From Adiantum capillus-veneris (lineage: Eukaryota; Streptophyta; Polypodiopsida; Polypodiales; Pteridaceae): a stretch of 64,000 nt of DNA. Below are positions 43,960 through 55,040 of the stretch, one piece after another (positions within the stretch are counted from its first letter, which is position 1; each line of letters begins with the position of its first letter). The position numbers were made by a program, and so were the translations under genes. The notes under the pieces were generated by a model. The model was not told the DNA's origin. It made no database searches and worked only from the letters and a program-made list of their open reading frames with translations. The stretch is from contig CM043963.1 of assembly GCA_014529385.2 (NCBI GenBank), forward strand, positions 150,406,107 to 150,470,106, written 5' to 3'.

Positions 43960-44436
43960 TGTCTGTTCGTGTGTTGCTATTGATTTCTCGCTTGGAGTGA
44001 CCAAGCTTGTAACAACAACGGTCGACTACACGGTACACCTTTTCTTTTGGCTCACGAGCAATTTCATGAAGCAGTAAGAAACAACCGACAGTTGCATTAT
44101 CCTCCATAGAGCCAGAGTACAGGTTTGTAAGCAATGCTACAAGTGAGTTAGTGTGGCTACGTAGACTACTTCCGGAGATTGGCTTTCCCCAACAGATGAC
44201 CATGATGTACTCTAACAACCAGAGTTGTATAGCCATTGCGAGGAATGCAATGTTCCATGCCTAGATCAAGCATATAGAGATACAATACCATTTTGTTCGT
44301 GAGAAGACCAAGGATGGCTCTATTCGACTAGAGTACCAGATAACCCTGTTGATATCTTTACCAAACCTCTTCCACAGGCAACATTATCCTCTCATGCTAG
44401 CTTCCTTGGACTTGTTTCGCGTCCAGGAGCTGAGAT

Positions 44437-44437
<1 letters not shown>
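43960..44437 (+). pseudogene. Ty1/copia pol remnant: RNase H C-terminus
   Basis: Read with frame corrections: YTFSFGSRAIS, SSKKQPTVALSSIEPEYR, SNATSELVWLRRLLPEIGF, NNQSCIAIARNAMFHA, IKHIEIQYHFVREK and DNPVDIFTKPLP, all classic copia RNase H motifs in order. The purine-rich GGAGCTGAGATGG at its end resembles a polypurine tract. It is followed by TG repeats instead of a clear LTR. Confidence 0.82.

Positions 44438-44438
<1 letters not shown>

Positions 44439-44530
<92 letters not shown>
44439..44530 (+). repeat. (TG)n-(AG)n compound microsatellite
   Basis: About 37 TG units then 8 AG units, in contact with the LINE-B 3' tail. In LINE-B sense this is (TC)n followed by (AC)n. Confidence 0.95.
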
Positions 44531-44532
<2 letters not shown>

Positions 44533-44829
44533 AAGAAAGAAAGAAAGATTTTATTTACGTCTTCAAAACGCCAAAGAGAACTGGCCTATGAGACAGATCC
44601 ATGTACAAAAATGTGAATATCCTCTGGATATCTGGTATGTGCAAAATAACCGGGTAATAATAGCATCTGATGTAAAAAGTGTAGTATGGTAAGTGACCGA
44701 GTAATAACAAAGCATCCGGTGTGCAGATGTGGGGGTGACCGGGTAATAACAAAACATCCGGTGTACATAAAGAGGCATGTATGTGTGTAGTGAGAGCGAG
44801 GGGAGGAGGGAGGGGGGTGGTGTGGTACA

Positions 44830-47800
44830 TCAGCTCCATCCAGTAGTGATGGCAGGGTGTAGTAGCTGGTACATCCGTGAGCCTGATGTGAGGACTCTGG
44901 CTATGCCCGCCATGTCTAGTGTCTGCTCTGCCCTCCTCTGAATATATGTTGTATGTCGATCCTTGATGGCCTGGACCTCTCGTATGTGTCTCTGAGAGGC
45001 CCTGGAGCGATATCTTGGTAGTCGTCGTCGCCGCCTAGCTCTAGCCTCCTCAGCCCGTATCAAAGTCATCCCCTGATGTGTGGGTGGCTGTGGCTGCATG
45101 GGTACTCTAGCCAGGAAGTAGTCTGTAAGGTGTCTGCCTGTCTGATTCTCCACCTTCCCCGTCTGGAGGGCTCTCCCTCTATGCTGGTTCATCTCCACCA
45201 AGAGTCTCCCAAGTAGTCTCTGATCTAATGATGTCATCACTGTTTGTAATGAGACCTCTGGCCTGTCAAATAGAGTGGGGTACCGTGATCTGATCTCCGC
45301 ATAGTGAGGGCATCTGCATAAGAAGTGGCTCTCACACTCTACCTCCTGCCTGCATAATCTGCATATCCTGGGCTCGCGTGGGACCCGTGCTGCTTTGCCG
45401 CTCTCAATGTCAAGCTGGTGGGATGATACTCTGAGCTGTCCGATGGCTACCCTCATGCCATGTGGTAGGTATATATCCATGTAGTGGGGCCTCTGTATGA
45501 ACCTGTCCTCTGTGAGCATAAGGAAATGATCTCTGTAATATGCCATCTTCGTGGCCAATGGCCGCAAAGGTGTGAGCCAAGTCTGCTCTACATGTCTCTG
45601 TATGAGCTCATATCTGACAACTGTGTTCCTCTCAGTGTGTGAGAGGGCCTCGCGCAGTGCATCTGGATCATATTGAGGGAGGCAATCTGTCCATAGAGTA
45701 GCCGTATGTCTGAAGCCAGCTAGTCACACTCGCGTACCATGAAGTCTCATCCCCAGAGTCTGCTAGCCGCGGGAGGCCTCAAGAGCAAGGCGAGGTAGTC
45801 TATCTACCCTCATGTCTCGCAGCCTGTGGAGGTATCCCACTATCTGAAATAGCGCCTCCCTACCATGGGTGGGGCACCGAACTCTACTCTCACAATGTCA
45901 TGTGGGACTGATGGCTTGCTCCGGATCATTCGGGCAAGCAGCAATATCTATGGCCCTCTCGAGCCTGCTCTGATAATCCTGGGGTCCACACTGGGGCAGC
46001 GTATAGAAGAGATGGTGTCACCAAAGTGTCAAATAGCAGCCCTTCGTGCGGGGCTCCTGGAAATGTGTTTGATGGCACCCCTCTCAAGCATGGCTAGAGC
46101 TGCATACGCTCGTGTGGTACGATCTCGGGCTTCTTGTACCATAGAGAAGCGGCCAGTCCTGGCTGTAAAGGTGATGCCCAAGTATACATATGACTCTACT
46201 ACCTCAATCTGGCTGCCCTCAAAAGGAAAACTGATCTCCTCCGAACAATGCCTGATGTGTGGAATATCAAAACCTTGGTCTTGCCAAGGTTCATTGTCAC
46301 TCCTCTCTGTGTACAAATAATTCTAGAGCCTGTATGTGGAGCTCGAGATCCTCCTGTGACTCTGCGAGTAAAATATTGTCATCAACATACAGCATAATAT
46401 GTACCTAAGTGCCTAATAGGTCGGCGCTTGCTCCTCCTCTCTATCGGATGTAGGCCTCCATTCATCTATGTACAGACCAAATAGAGTAGGGAGAGTGGAC
46501 ACCCCTGTGTCACCCCGATGGTGCTAGTGATGCTATCTGATAGTCCTCCTGGGCATCTGCCTGCCTGACACTCTCTCATACAAAGCATATATGGCCCATA
46601 TCATGTCCGGGGGTATCCCAAGAGATATGAGTCGCTATAGTAGTCTCTCTCTAGGAACTGTGTCAAAGGCTTTGCGGAAGTCCACAAAGCAACAGGAGAG
46701 GCGTCTCCCTCGGCTCCGCGACTGCTCTATCAGGCATCTGAGAGTGAAGATGTGGTCCACAGTAGAGAATGTGCGTCTAAAGCCTGCCTGTCCGGAGGCA
46801 CGTAGCCCCTCGGTCTCTGCATATCTGCTCAACTCTGACTCTAAAACTGCTCCATAAATCTTGGCTATCATATGACCAATCATGATAGTCTATAGTTGGC
46901 TGGATCCATGCGGTCTCCAGCCTTATGTAAAGGCACAATAGTATGCATAGTCAGCTCTCTGGAAACCCCTCTGCCAATGCCTTGTTGAACAAGTGTGCGA
47001 TCAATGGAGCCAAGTGTGTGTAGTGTATATAAATGCTCACCCTAAAGCTCGGGTGTGGTCCGCGGCTTGGCGGTGCTGTAGACTTTGAATGCCTCGTCTC
47101 ACCATATCTATGGTAAAGAGAGTGGGAGCTGTAGGTCGGGGAGCCACCGGGTGTGGAAGGGGGGGGTGAGCCGGCATCTGATAGAGTGTCTCTGCATATG
47201 CATGCCATACTGCTGGGTCCTCTATAGGCGTGGGTGGGGTCCGCTGTCTCATATCTCTCCAAGAGATCGTTGCCTCTCGACTCTGAAGTGTATGGTACAC
47301 ATCCCACCACTGTGTCTCTCCTCAAAGGCTCTCCTCTTACGTCTAGTAAGAGTACCCATCTGGCGGTGCATCTGTCTCTCAGATATCTACCCAGTAATAT
47401 GATGTGCCCTAAGCCTCTGATATAGCTGTTTGCACTCATCATCATCCCATCTATTCTGGGGCATAGTCCCAGATCGTGATGTGTCGTGGAGTACATGGTC
47501 GAGGGGAAAGCTCTCGAGCGCTGCTGAGTGGAAGTCCTGGAGGTGATCTAGTGGTGAGTGTGGAGAGTGGGGCGTCAGGGTCAAGCTCGTTGATCCCTGC
47601 GTACACATGGTATTTGTAAATCTCGGAAAGCTCCTCACTGAAGTGTATAGTGGTATGCTGCGTGGGGGACTGGGGAGGTGGTGTCGATAAACTGGTCCTG
47701 AGAGAGAGGCTGAGATATGTATGATCCGCGCCGATGGGCCGTGGTGGTATGGTAAAGGAGCGTACAATATCCATGGCTCCTGTGGAGCCTAGATGTAATC

Positions 47801-48663
47801 CACTGTGCTCTGGCCTTCCCTGTCCTGTCCTGTCTTGCCTCCCTTCTGGAAGCAAGTGTATCCACTTGACATCGGCCAACGGGACATCCCGTTGTAGATC
47901 AGGAGGTGGTGCGCTGATCCTAGTGCCAATAAGTGTGATCCGTATCTGGTAGAGTCACTTCCTCTGTCCTCTGATGTCCTCCCTAGTCCCACATCCTCCG
48001 CCGCTATGGTATGGAGTAGGGTGGAATCATCAAAGTCATACATCTCGCACTGTCGGCTCTATGTGCAGGCATTGAAATCACCTACAAGTAGGATCTCTCC
48101 CAATGCCGGTAGTGTAGGAGGTCCTCCGAGAGAACCGAAAAGGGTCATTGTGACTGTGGTCCCTCCTCCTCCTCCTCCTCCTCCTCTGCCATACTCTCAT
48201 CGGCATCCTCCTCTGGTGGCTCCTCCTCTGCGTAGATGCTCGTCGTATCTCTATGGTCTGCGAAATGTGACCCGCGTGGGGGGAAGTAGCACAGTGCAAC
48301 ATGTATGGCTCTGTCTGGGGCTAGTTGTATCCTTACCCACATGAAGCGGGCCTCTACATCTCTGCTCACTACTGTGACCCTAACCTGTAGCTCTCTCCTC
48401 ACTAAAAGAGGTATACCCCCCGATCCTCGTGATGTCCCCTACCTCCCTGTGGATCGCCTGTATGTGGACTCCCAGTGGTAGCCCCGGACATGTGGTAGAC
48501 CTCTCTCCTGGCTCTCATGTGTCTCTGTCAGCATCACAATGTCTCTCCCCTCCATCACCTCCTCCAGTCTGCCTGGCTGAGTCCATAGGCATCCGTCACA
48601 ATTCCATACTCCGAGTGTGATCTCATGTCGTGTCGCCTCCTTAGTCTCATAGGCCGCGAATCC
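44830..48663 (-). pseudogene. LINE-B ORF2, broken
   Basis: Endonuclease from GVWNCDGCLW (about 48605) with LTETH and SGGIPLLVRREL; an ND-like middle at 48043-47789 (YNGMSRWPM, STVDYI); linker MPQNRWDDDECKQLY; RT at 46883-46029 (GFRRTFSTVDHIFTL, CCFVDFRKAFDTVPRERL); C-terminal part 45567-44830 open, with finger CRLCRQEVECESHFLCRC. The RT catalytic YADD-like stretch near 46380 is damaged. Confidence 0.85.
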
Positions 48664-49545
48664 CTATGCGATGGGTTTTCCATCTATGAAGATTCGCCCA
48701 TCTCTATAGAAAGCCTTCTTGCCCTCTTTCCTTGCTTGCATTATTTTGGGCATACAAAGCTTTCGATGCTCCACTTGTGACTTGGTGAGATCCTCATCAA
48801 TGTAAATGGGGGCTCCTCCTAATCCTCTCAATGCAATCCTCTTTTTTAGGAAGGTGATTTTGTCCATGAGGTCTTTGAATTGTAGCTTGAGCACCCTCTT
48901 TTGAGGGTCTTTCCCTACCCTCCATGCTTTGGTGAAAGGGGTGTTGGTGTACCCAAGTTTGGCACACAAAGTTTTCCCGTCACTTTCCGATGATGATCCA
49001 TGCTCCTCTTTGATACCACTTACCCTTCCATTGAGCATACGGGCTTCTCTCATCTTCTTCTCCTCAAGGGTGGCATGCATCCATTGTGTCTCTTCATGCC
49101 GCTTCTCTTCCTTTACTTACTCTGTGATTTTTTTACGCATGACATCTACCCATCCTTCCTTGGTGGCCTCCATCTTGACCTCCATGGCTTTGGTGAGCTC
49201 CTTGGTGATTTCCTCCTTGATGGCTTCCTTATCGGCCTCATGTATCTCCCCTTCTTCCTTGAGGTCTTTTGATGCCGCCACCGCCACTTCTCTCTTCAAG
49301 ACGTTGACCTCCTCTTTGAGTCCAGTGATTTGCTCCTCTAGTTGCTTCCGCTCTTCCTCCATTTGTTTTATTTTCTCCACCATCTTGCGTACCTCGGCAT
49401 TCAATGCCTTGTCGGCCTCCTTCTTGGCTTGTGTGACCGCCCTTGCAATCATCTCTTCCACTTCTCTCTTATCGAGAGGCGCCATGTCCGGTTTTTCCGT
49501 GTTGGCTTCTGGCAATTGTGTCCCGGTTGTCCCAAAATGTCCCAA
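48664..49545 (-). pseudogene. LINE-B ORF1, one in-frame stop
   Basis: 294 codons in one frame. Start MGHFGTTGTQLPEANTEK, coiled-coil residues about 30-110, then a TAA at 49119-49117, then the RNA-binding-like part (GRVSGIKEEHG, LCAKLGYT, TKAWRVGKD, KKAFYRDGRIFIDGKPIA). The final TAG (48666-48664) continues in frame as GFAAYETKEATRHEITLGVWNCDG without a Met. Confidence 0.85.
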
Positions 49546-49979
49546 AATCCTGCGTGTTGCTCTGTTGCAAATTGTCCTGCAAGGCTGCAGCTGGGTGTGT
49601 TGTTGCTCCGGGTAGGCACTTCAGTTGCTGCTGGTTGCTGAAGCTGCTCGATGGACGTACATGGGTCTGCTAATGTCGTCGCTGAAGTTGCTGAAGCTGC
49701 CTGTTGCCAGAGCTGCCTTCAAATACCTGTTGTAGTGCCGCGTCGAATTATCCCTACTCAAAGCCCTGCTAAGCAAGTGGCCAAGGCAAGTGCAGCAGGT
49801 CGCGCGTTCGCACAAGCTGCGCCGCAGCAGGTCGCATAGCTGGGCAACTCGCGTGCAGGCAACAGGTCACGCAGATGGGCAACGCGCAGCTACTGGTGTG
49901 GGCAGCAGCAGCAGGTGAGCACGCTACAAAGCAGCAGCCACAGCAGGTGAGCACGCTACAGAGCAGCAGCCATAGCTTG

Positions 49980-49981
<2 letters not shown>

Positions 49982-50034
<53 letters not shown>
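49982..50034 (+). repeat. (GA)n of an LTR-GA 3' LTR, LINE-B 5' border
   Basis: About 26 GA units. The LTR continues on its right side; LINE-B occupies its left. Confidence 0.95.
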
Positions 50035-50035
<1 letters not shown>

Positions 50036-50492
50036 ACAAAACGCCAGAGATGGGGAAAGGGGGCGATCAGCCCCCCACTGACTACCAGAGCAAGAGACCC
50101 TCAATTCATCCGATGTGTGAGTCTATGACTGAAAAGTGGGTACCCCCCCTGGCCCCATATATAGGTGCCCAATGGGGAGGTCGAACAATGCAAAATATGT
50201 TCCCATGACCCAGCATAATGAAAAAGAAATATGCAGGGCGCCCAGTACAACGTGGACGGCCGGCCCAAAAGATGGGCCGCCTAACAATGCAGCCTATATG
50301 CATATGCAAGCATGGGTGGCCAACCTGGAGGCACACTTGCCGTACATGCATGCCCTAGACCTGTGAAGCAGCGGGCCAGACAATGGAGCCTATATGCATA
50401 TGCAAGCATGGGTGGCCAGCCCAGAGGCACACTAGCCGTACATGTATGCCCTAGACCTGTGTGTGAAGCAGCAGAGTGGTGTAAATCTAACA

Positions 50493-51823
50493 CCCCCTCT
50501 CAGCACACCTGATGCTGAATAAATTGCATGAAGCCGAAGGTGTGAGGCAAATAATGAAGATGTCTGCTGCGATGTCCACTTAAGGGCAATACTCCGGCGA
50601 GCTCCGCGAGTGTAGCAACAGTCTGGGGTGTCACGAACCTCCGAGAAATCTCCATGGTAAAGTGCCGTCACGAGCAGTGTAGAAAACTGTTGTACTCCGC
50701 CGATACGGGGTGAAGATACTCCGTGAAGGTCCCGAACTGAGTGTGAAAACAACTTGACGTAAAAAAACTCCAATAGACCTGCAAGTGTCTTGCCCAATAG
50801 GATCTGTGGTATCTGTAGTCAAACGTTTGGAGAAAATGGGGAAGCCCAGGAATCGTCATGAGAATGACCGGAAGCCTATCAATGCATGAACCTGCAAACC
50901 AAGGTGGCCAGGTGGCTAAGCTGTGTAAAACTCCAGGAAGGCCAGATGTAGCAATCCATAATGTCCTCCGAAACATGTAGATGCTCCTATGTAAGCAAGT
51001 GATCTGACGTGTCCATAGCAAATCACAAGTCACCACCCCCTCTAGAGTGCGCAACCACCGAATGATGGCTGGAATGAATGGATCTCCCAAGGATCGTACG
51101 CCCGTAGATGATCAAGCCGATGTCGAAGATACCGTGTACTGCAGCAGTCACTGAGAGACCGCACGGACCACCATCGAATGGTGTCTTGGAAGGAGGTAAC
51201 TTCATCCTCTATGAAAAATCCAAGCCAAGAGGCTGTTGTCCACCCAAAAACGCAACTGCGAGGTGATGAAAACGCTGCTGTCCAGCGATTTTCAGCGTGC
51301 TCGTATGCTCCCGACAAGGTCCGGAGTGGTGCAGAGGGTGTAGGAAGGGCGGGGAATCAATGTAGCAGCCCAAAGTGGGCTGAAAACAGAGAAAACGCAG
51401 CAGGTGTTTATGGCTGAACTGTAGTAGAATCAGAGGAATCTCGCCGGGCAAGGCACCGGATGCCGAGCCGTGTACGAGGCAAGATTGAGTGGGCCAAGGC
51501 TGATGCTGCCCCCCTCTGCTGAAAATGCTGCCATGCTGTCCAAAAACGCAGATCTGGCTAAAAATGCAGGTAGAGAAGAGGGTTTTCCGGCGACTGAATG
51601 GTCCCAGAAGTGTAGCGCTAGCAGCCAGAAGGTAATCGCCAGGTATGGGAGCAAAAAAAAATGCAGGTGGAGGTGGGGTCCTCCACGACAGAAAACTCCA
51701 TAATCCATCGCCTGCCTGGCTTTTGCAAAACGTTGGCAGATCTGCAGAAAAAAAGTTGGCTGATCTGATCTTCTTGGGAGGAGAACCTCTGCAAGTGAAG
51801 CGCCAGAACATGAAGAGCCTGAA
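50493..51823 (-). other. LTR-GA internal region without recognisable pol
   Basis: Only short broken frames. It aligns with 61.62-63.32 kb, but lacks about 130 bp present there at 62.07-62.20 kb; the loss lies between GGACAC and CGACAC direct repeats. Confidence 0.6.
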
Positions 51824-51854
51824 GCTCTAATACCATGTGAAAGTGCTCGTGTGC

Positions 51855-51901
<47 letters not shown>

Positions 51902-51905
<4 letters not shown>

Positions 51906-53502
51906 GAAATGAAATGATATATTAACGTCTTCAAAAGGCCAAAATGACCTATGAGACCAAGCCGTTACAACATAGTGAATCTGATACCATGTCCGGAATC
52001 AAAAAGAACTGAAACAAAATACAATGTGTAGTACAATGAAAGAAGGGGGAAAGATATGGTGGAGATCCGTCCTCATCTGCACTCTAGACGTCGAGAGAGT
52101 ATGGCTCAAATCCTTTGTTGTAGTCTCCGTCGATGTTGTGTAGCTCCTCTCCTCAATCGCGGGCATCTAGATCCCCTAGCTCCAATGCTCGGTCTATGAG
52201 AATGCCAGCAACGGTAGTATTGAGCGCAGGCAGAGCTCTGCAATGGTGTCTGCTCCTCTGGTTGCTCCTCTGGGGGTCCGATATCTAGTGTAAAGAAATC
52301 TGTAATCTGTCTCTGGGACCATCTCTTTCCAGCTCTCATCAGTAAAGTGTCTCTGTGCTTGTGTAACTCAAGTAGATACAGTCCAAGACATCTCTGATCC
52401 TCATAGCTCATGACCCTAGATAGAAGCCCAAAACCCTCTCTGAATAGACAATGAAAACGGCCTCGTATCTCATAGTATACTGTGCAATGACATATGTAAT
52501 GTAACTCTGTCTCTAGCTCTAGATGACATAAGCGGCATATCCTGCTATCTTCTGGTATCCCTCTAAATCTGCCAGTCTCAATCTTGAGCTGATGGGAGGA
52601 TGTGCGTATCTGGCCAATGGCACAACGCAAGCCATGAGAAAGATGTGTGTCCATATAGCTAGGTCAAATCACAAACCCATCCCCTTTGAGGTGGAGAAGA
52701 TGCTCTCTATAGAAAGCCATCTTCGTGCCCAACTCCTGTACCGGCTCTATCCATGTCCTCCTCGTGTCCAGCTGGATAAGATCCTGACGAATGACTTTAG
52801 TAATCTCCACCAGTGTCAGAGACATCAAGGGTGCCTGTAGAGAGTACTAAAAAGGAGGCAGCATGTCCATGGTGAAGCCATGTGTCTGAAACCATGATGT
52901 CATTTGTGCATACCAGCATGATGTATCCCCCTGTAGAGCTAGCTGTCTGGAGGACTCTAGGGCCAGCCTGGCATATCTGTCTCTGGTAGTATCCCATAGG
53001 TTGTGTACAAAGGAGACTGATTTGGTAAGCGCCTCGATCTCCATAGGGGGGCAGCTAACTCCGCTCGAATGATATCATGTGGTACAGACACCTTGGCTCT
53101 AATCAGCCAAGAGATCATAGATACCAAGGGCCTCTCCATATGTCTCCAACCATCCTGGCTTACAGACGGTCCCCAAACCTGCACCCCATATAGCATAGAA
53201 GATGCAACCAAAGTATCAAAGAACCATAGCTTTGTCCTAGGTTCCTGAAATTGAACCTGCGAACACATCCTCTCTAGTCCTCCCAAAGCCGCATAAGCTC
53301 TAGTCAGTCTAGTCTCTGCTGCTCTTCTCAAAGAAAATATCAGCCCAGTGAAGACTGCCCCCAGGTAAGTGTACGTATCTGTATACTCCACAATCTCCTG
53401 ACCATATGTGAAAGTAGGTGCTGATTTCCTGATCCATTGTGGTGTGGTGTTAAACACCATAACCTTGGTTTTACCAAGGTTTACACACAATCCACTATCC
53501 TC

Positions 53503-53504
<2 letters not shown>
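51902..53504 (-). mobile_element. LINE-A copy h, 5'-truncated
   Basis: 3' end with CATTT units next to (GA)n 51857-51901; 5' end inside RT just after the YADD motif (EDSGLCVNLGKTK), next to (GA)n 53505-53550. It is split from its LTR host exactly at the GA tract. Confidence 0.88.
52106..53504 (-). pseudogene. LINE-A copy h ORF2 C-terminal half
   Basis: From NLGKTKVMVFNTTPQW to the finger CRLCHLELETELHYICHC and tail, with a frameshift near 52960 and another near 52660. Close to copy c in sequence. Confidence 0.85.

Positions 53505-53550
<46 letters not shown>
53505..53550 (+). repeat. (GA)n of LTR-GA, 5' border of LINE-A copy h
   Basis: Upstream half of the same LTR microsatellite whose other half lies at 51857-51901. 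Confidence 0.95.
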
Positions 53551-53553
<3 letters not shown>

Positions 53554-53892
53554 ACAAACGCTAGATGTAGGGAGAGGGGGCAATCAGTCCCCCCATGACT
53601 ACCAGAGCAAGAGACCTGCAATACAACCGTATGTCAAACTATGACTATGGGTACCCCCCTGGCCCCATATAGGTGCCCAAGCGGAGGTAGGGCAATGCAA
53701 GGAAAAAACCCCCACGATCCAACAAGGAAAAATAGGAATATAGAGGGTGCTGCCGGCCCAGAAGTGGACGGCCAGACAATGGACCCTATATCCATACGCA
53801 AGTATGGGTGGCCATCCCGGAGGCACACTAGCCGTACATGTATGCCCTAGACCTGTTTGTGAAGCATCAGAGCGGTGTAAATCTAACAGAGG

Positions 53893-54400
53893 GGTCGGTC
53901 CATTATCCCCAAAAGCAGATTAGGGAGTGAGGGTTGTTTTGTGGCTGTGCCCGGCCATATTTGAGGTAGACGTATCTTTCTCGGCGATGCACTCCACAGT
54001 GTTGCCCACCCGATAGGCTAGCACGAGGCAGGACCCCCATATCTAGGGTTTCTCGGGGTCAGAGTTTGGAGGCTTTTGCATTTTTGCTACTAAATATGTG
54101 TGTCACGTCACTTTTAGTGAGTTAAACATATTTGTTAGCATTTTTAGCCATTTTCCGCGATCGTGGGGTTTTCCAAGTAGGTAGGGCCCCCCCCCCCCCC
54201 CCCCTCCCCTTGTACTTTTGACTTGTTGTTCAATGCAGACATCCACTGTTTGGGCACACTTTCTCTCTCTAGCGTTTTCAGCTTGCTAGCGTTTTGCAAT
54301 GTGTAAGGCCACTTTCTCTCTCTAGCATTTTCTCTCTCCACCAAAGATCTCTCTCTCTCTTTAGCGTTTTTCTCCAGTGATCTCATTTTCTCTCTCTGGT
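53893..54400 (-). repeat. LTR fragment of the gypsy-3 family, reverse orientation
   Basis: Reverse-complement match to about 58870-59330 (TTTTAGTGAGTT, CGTGGGGTTTT, AGGACCCC segments in order). Contains C18 at 54187-54204 and several AACGCTAGAGAGAG-type motifs. It is truncated on the left by the LTR-GA insertion. Confidence 0.7.
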
Positions 54401-55040
54401 GCTCCCTCTCCTTTGCATGTAGACTCCCAGCATGCGATGTTTATACTTGCATGTGATTGCAGTGCCCATATGGTGGGCGCTTTGCGCTAGGAGCTTGTGT
54501 ACGAGGAGATCTATCACAATAGATCGTAGATCCGTTGGCTGCCTGGTCCCGAGAGGAGGTTTGCTCGCGGTTGCAGACGAGATCATCACTCAATTCACCC
54601 TTTTCCGCTGCACCTTTGACAACAAGCAATGCCGAGCAACACAATTAATAGCAACCAATAGCTTCATTTGAAATCGGCAGCTTCAACACTTGCAACTGTC
54701 GGCAAAAGTAAATTAATAGCCTCCAATAGCACTGCATTTTAGGCATCTCGAGCTTGTCTAGTCTTCAAATTGGTGCATCCTATTTTGAGTCAGCACAACA
54801 CTTGGCGGCCCATTTGGGCATCTTGGCACGCTCTCAGAATAGGCGCATTTCGGGCCACTTGCTATCAACACAGCAACACACAAGAGTCCAGATCGACTCA
54901 GTAGTAAGCCTTTTTATGACTTTTTACGATGAAGTAAATTTTTTGAAGGGAGACTTTATAAGTGCCTTTAAGGGGCCCTACACACACAAAGACAGACAAT
55001 CACCCAAATTGTCATATATACTCTTCAAAGCCAAGGGAGG
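54401..55040. other. Unassigned spacer
   Basis: No gene or element recognised. Confidence 0.3.

Larger units (their letters stand above)
44531..49981 (-). mobile_element. LINE-B copy, nearly full length, decayed ORF2
   Basis: 3' tail of CTTT units at 44531, then a 3' end homologous to LINE-A (TCTCATAGGCCA, TTTTGAAGACGTAAATA). ORF2 about 48663-44830 in broken frames, ORF1 49545-48664 with one stop, about 430 bp of 5' UTR. The 5' end meets (GA)n at 49982 that belongs to an LTR-GA copy. It is a sister family of LINE-A: same plan, roughly half the residues alike in ORF2 by eye. Confidence 0.85.
49982..53888 (-). mobile_element. LTR-GA: non-autonomous LTR retrotransposon with LINE-A nested in its 5' LTR
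   Basis: Minus-strand element. The 5' LTR starts TGTTAGAT at 53888 and runs to (GA)n, is interrupted by LINE-A copy h (53504-51902), then resumes 51901-51836 and ends TTTCACA. PBS TGGTATTAGAGC (51835-51824). The internal region of 1.3 kb has no pol motif. Polypurine tract TGAGAGGGGG (50502-50493), then 3' LTR from 50492 to the GA tract at 49982, where LINE-B takes over. Related copies: 61350-63794. The superfamily is unknown. Confidence 0.8.

Noticed and set aside
43856-44236. 126-residue minus-strand frame near 44 kb as a host exon
   Set aside because: The plus strand there encodes clear Ty1/copia RNase H motifs in order; the minus frame is its shadow.
44349-44591. Plus-strand ORF through the TG repeat
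   Set aside because: Low-complexity translation of the microsatellite.
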